From contig JAGNMH010000016.1 in the NCBI GenBank assembly GCA_017991275.1, positions 2,153 through 18,479 of the forward strand: a stretch of DNA of 16,327 bases. Reading direction: 5' to 3'. The stretch's first letter is position 1. The number at the start of each line of letters is the position of its first letter. The position numbers were made by a program, and so were the translations under genes. This document shows, piece after piece, positions 16,001 through 16,327 of the stretch. Below the pieces are notes generated by a model that was not told where the DNA came from, did not search any database, and saw only the letters and a list, made by a program, of their open reading frames with translations. Origin of the DNA: Acidobacteriota bacterium (lineage in GTDB: Bacteria > Acidobacteriota > Blastocatellia > RBC074).

Positions 16001-16327
16001 ATGGCCCCCCTTGTGAACCGGTATCGAGACTCGAAACGCCGTCCAGCGTCAAATTGAGCGTGCCGCCACGACTACCGTTGATGGTAATGCCGCCCAGATT
16101 ATTCCATCCGGGGGCTTCACGGTTGGCAGTATCAACTACACCTGGCAACAGGCGAACCATGCCCAGATAATCACGACCTTTCAGCGCAATGTTCTGAATC
16201 TGTTGTTCGTCAATCAACCCGGCGCGTTCGGCGCTTTCGGTTTTAACCAGTGCTGTCTCCGCCGTCCCCGTGACTGTCTGGCTGACATCGCCGACTTCCA
16301 ACGTTACTTTGCGCAGAGCCACGCGCT
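13092..16327 (-). CDS. Oar-like TonB-dependent outer-membrane receptor (N-terminus missing)
   Basis: About 1078 residues are visible and the frame stays open to the right edge, so the true start is outside the window. A GTG at 16322 is an internal valine codon, not a start. The visible part opens with VTLEVGDVSQTVTGTAET, the end of a carboxypeptidase-regulatory-like (CarboxypepD_reg) domain in such proteins. The plug follows: SAERAGLIDEQQIQNIALKG, DYLGMVRLLPGVVD, INGSRGGTLNLTLDGVSSLD and QAEYGRSSGGTINVVIKNGT. The remaining 900 or so residues form the beta barrel, ending in the outer-membrane terminal motif MGLKLNF. Asn-rich loops (FNNNNNNPLNTG, VDGNNNNVNPF) probably face outside. Family members import or bind large substrates, or act as adhesins. 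The ligand cannot be inferred. These long Oar-like receptors are numerous in Acidobacteriota. Confidence 0.93.
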   Translation of the reverse strand, partial: RVALRKVTLEVGDVSQTVTGTAETALVKTESAERAGLIDEQQIQNIALKGRDYLGMVRLLPGVVDTANREAPGWNNLGGITINGSRGGTLNLTLDGVSSLDTGSQGGPYLAPGLDAIGEVKVLLTNYQAEYGRSSGGTINVVIKNGTKDFHGGGFYFKRHEQFNANEYFNNARGIDKQRYRFNYWGGNIGGPVIIPGTSFNKDRNKLFFFWSQEFLPRRYPTRQGTLNYPTALERAGDFSQSFSGVNAAGVPNKFYIRDPLKTGNCNANDQTACFPGNIIPANRIDANGQKLLSLFPLPNFNNPTYAFNNVFQSTVDQPRREEILRMDWNISAKTTFYARGIHNNEQYKGDFNFVLASNVWPQFPIKYQIKSEGLVSTLIHTFDPTLTNEFTFGINRALQTVEPLNQAGVDRNDRTKVGLSLPQFFPGSNKLNLIPNATFGGVTNAPQFNIEQRFPFFGTNNIWNFSDNLSKIWGKHNLKTGFYLEYTTRNAARASAFNGTFSFNNNNNNPLNTGHPFSNALIGSVDSYTEANGKLDAHARYKNIEWFAQDNWKVTKKLTLDYGLRFYIIQPTLSSGDKLAFFDPQLYNAAQQPRLIEPFCLNNLTTCSGANRVARNPVNGQILPTVKIGTFAPGSGTPFQGMNVVNEKVLNTPGVQFGPRLGFAYDVFGDGKTSVRGGLGVFYDRFNDDQVLQLVELPPNIITSTANFTTIKDLLATPLSVSPSGVFGIQRDYDPPTVYNFSFGVQRDIGFNTVLDVAYVGSLARHLLQRRSINAVPYGGRFLPSSADTTIAAPATGDRTPLPDNFLRPYKGFADINYIEFASNSNYHALQVSANRRFSSSLSFGLAYTWSKAMDLVDGNNNNVNPFINPRVRNYGKAGFDRTHNMTINYVYRIPGMSKHLGDNAVAKQVLDGWEVSGITSFLSGSPLGIGYSLVQGSDIIGASGSGIDSRVVLTGNPVLPKSDRTFARYFDTSVVRPPTRAELGIGNAAKDLIRGPGTNNWDISLFKNFVFGREGAFRLQYRLETYNTFNHTQFSSVDTTGRFDLNTGAQVNALFGSYTGAANARRIVMGLKLNF

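Noticed and set aside
16320..16322. GTG as start codon of the TonB-dependent receptor
   Set aside because: The frame remains open to the window edge, the residues around it belong to a known preceding domain, and there is no signal peptide after it. The gene is truncated by the window.

Overview
The window looks like a chromosomal stretch of an Acidobacteriota bacterium, most likely Blastocatellia or Solibacter-like. This is an inference from gene families: a Solibacter-type C-terminal domain (TIGR03437-like) on a secreted enzyme, a VWFA-related protein of the acidobacterial type (TIGR03436-like), a long Oar-like TonB-dependent receptor, several Tat-exported enzymes, and moderate GC. No rRNA, tRNA, CRISPR array, integrase or transposase was recognised. 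Genes are densely packed and no gene-free stretch exceeds about 220 bases.

Region 1 (1-2420, minus strand) reads, in transcription order, a secreted M16-family peptidase homologue without the zinc motif, the menaquinone/ubiquinone methyltransferase UbiE/MenG, and the start of a TldD/PmbA-type protease that leaves the window at base 1. The two gaps between these genes carry palindromic repeats. One of them covers the likely ribosome binding site of ubiE.

Region 2 (2545-4096) is a compact arsenic module. An ArsR repressor on the plus strand diverges from an arsI-type C-As lyase, which is followed with a 4-base overlap by an arsN2-type acetyltransferase. No arsenite pump, reductase or methylase gene is in view. 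The arsR gene has a TATAAT box 7 bases before its start codon, so its mRNA may be leaderless.

Region 3 (4109-6398) holds a secreted SPOR-domain protein (minus strand) diverging from an unrecognised multi-pass membrane protein with ordered histidine clusters. A strong bidirectional terminator follows.

Region 4 (6416-13066) is rich in exported proteins. A Tat-exported Gfo/Idh/MocA oxidoreductase (minus) diverges from two consecutive Tat-exported intradiol dioxygenases, the first fused to a Solibacter C-terminal domain. Then come a palindromic intergenic element, a VWFA-related secreted protein and a YVTN beta-propeller lipoprotein. This run ends at a second strong bidirectional terminator.

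Region 5 (13092-16327, minus) is most of an Oar-like TonB-dependent receptor whose N-terminus lies beyond the right edge. Together, regions 4 and 5 suggest envelope and extracytoplasmic functions, possibly capture and oxidation of plant- or soil-derived aromatics. That functional link is inference from neighbourhood only.
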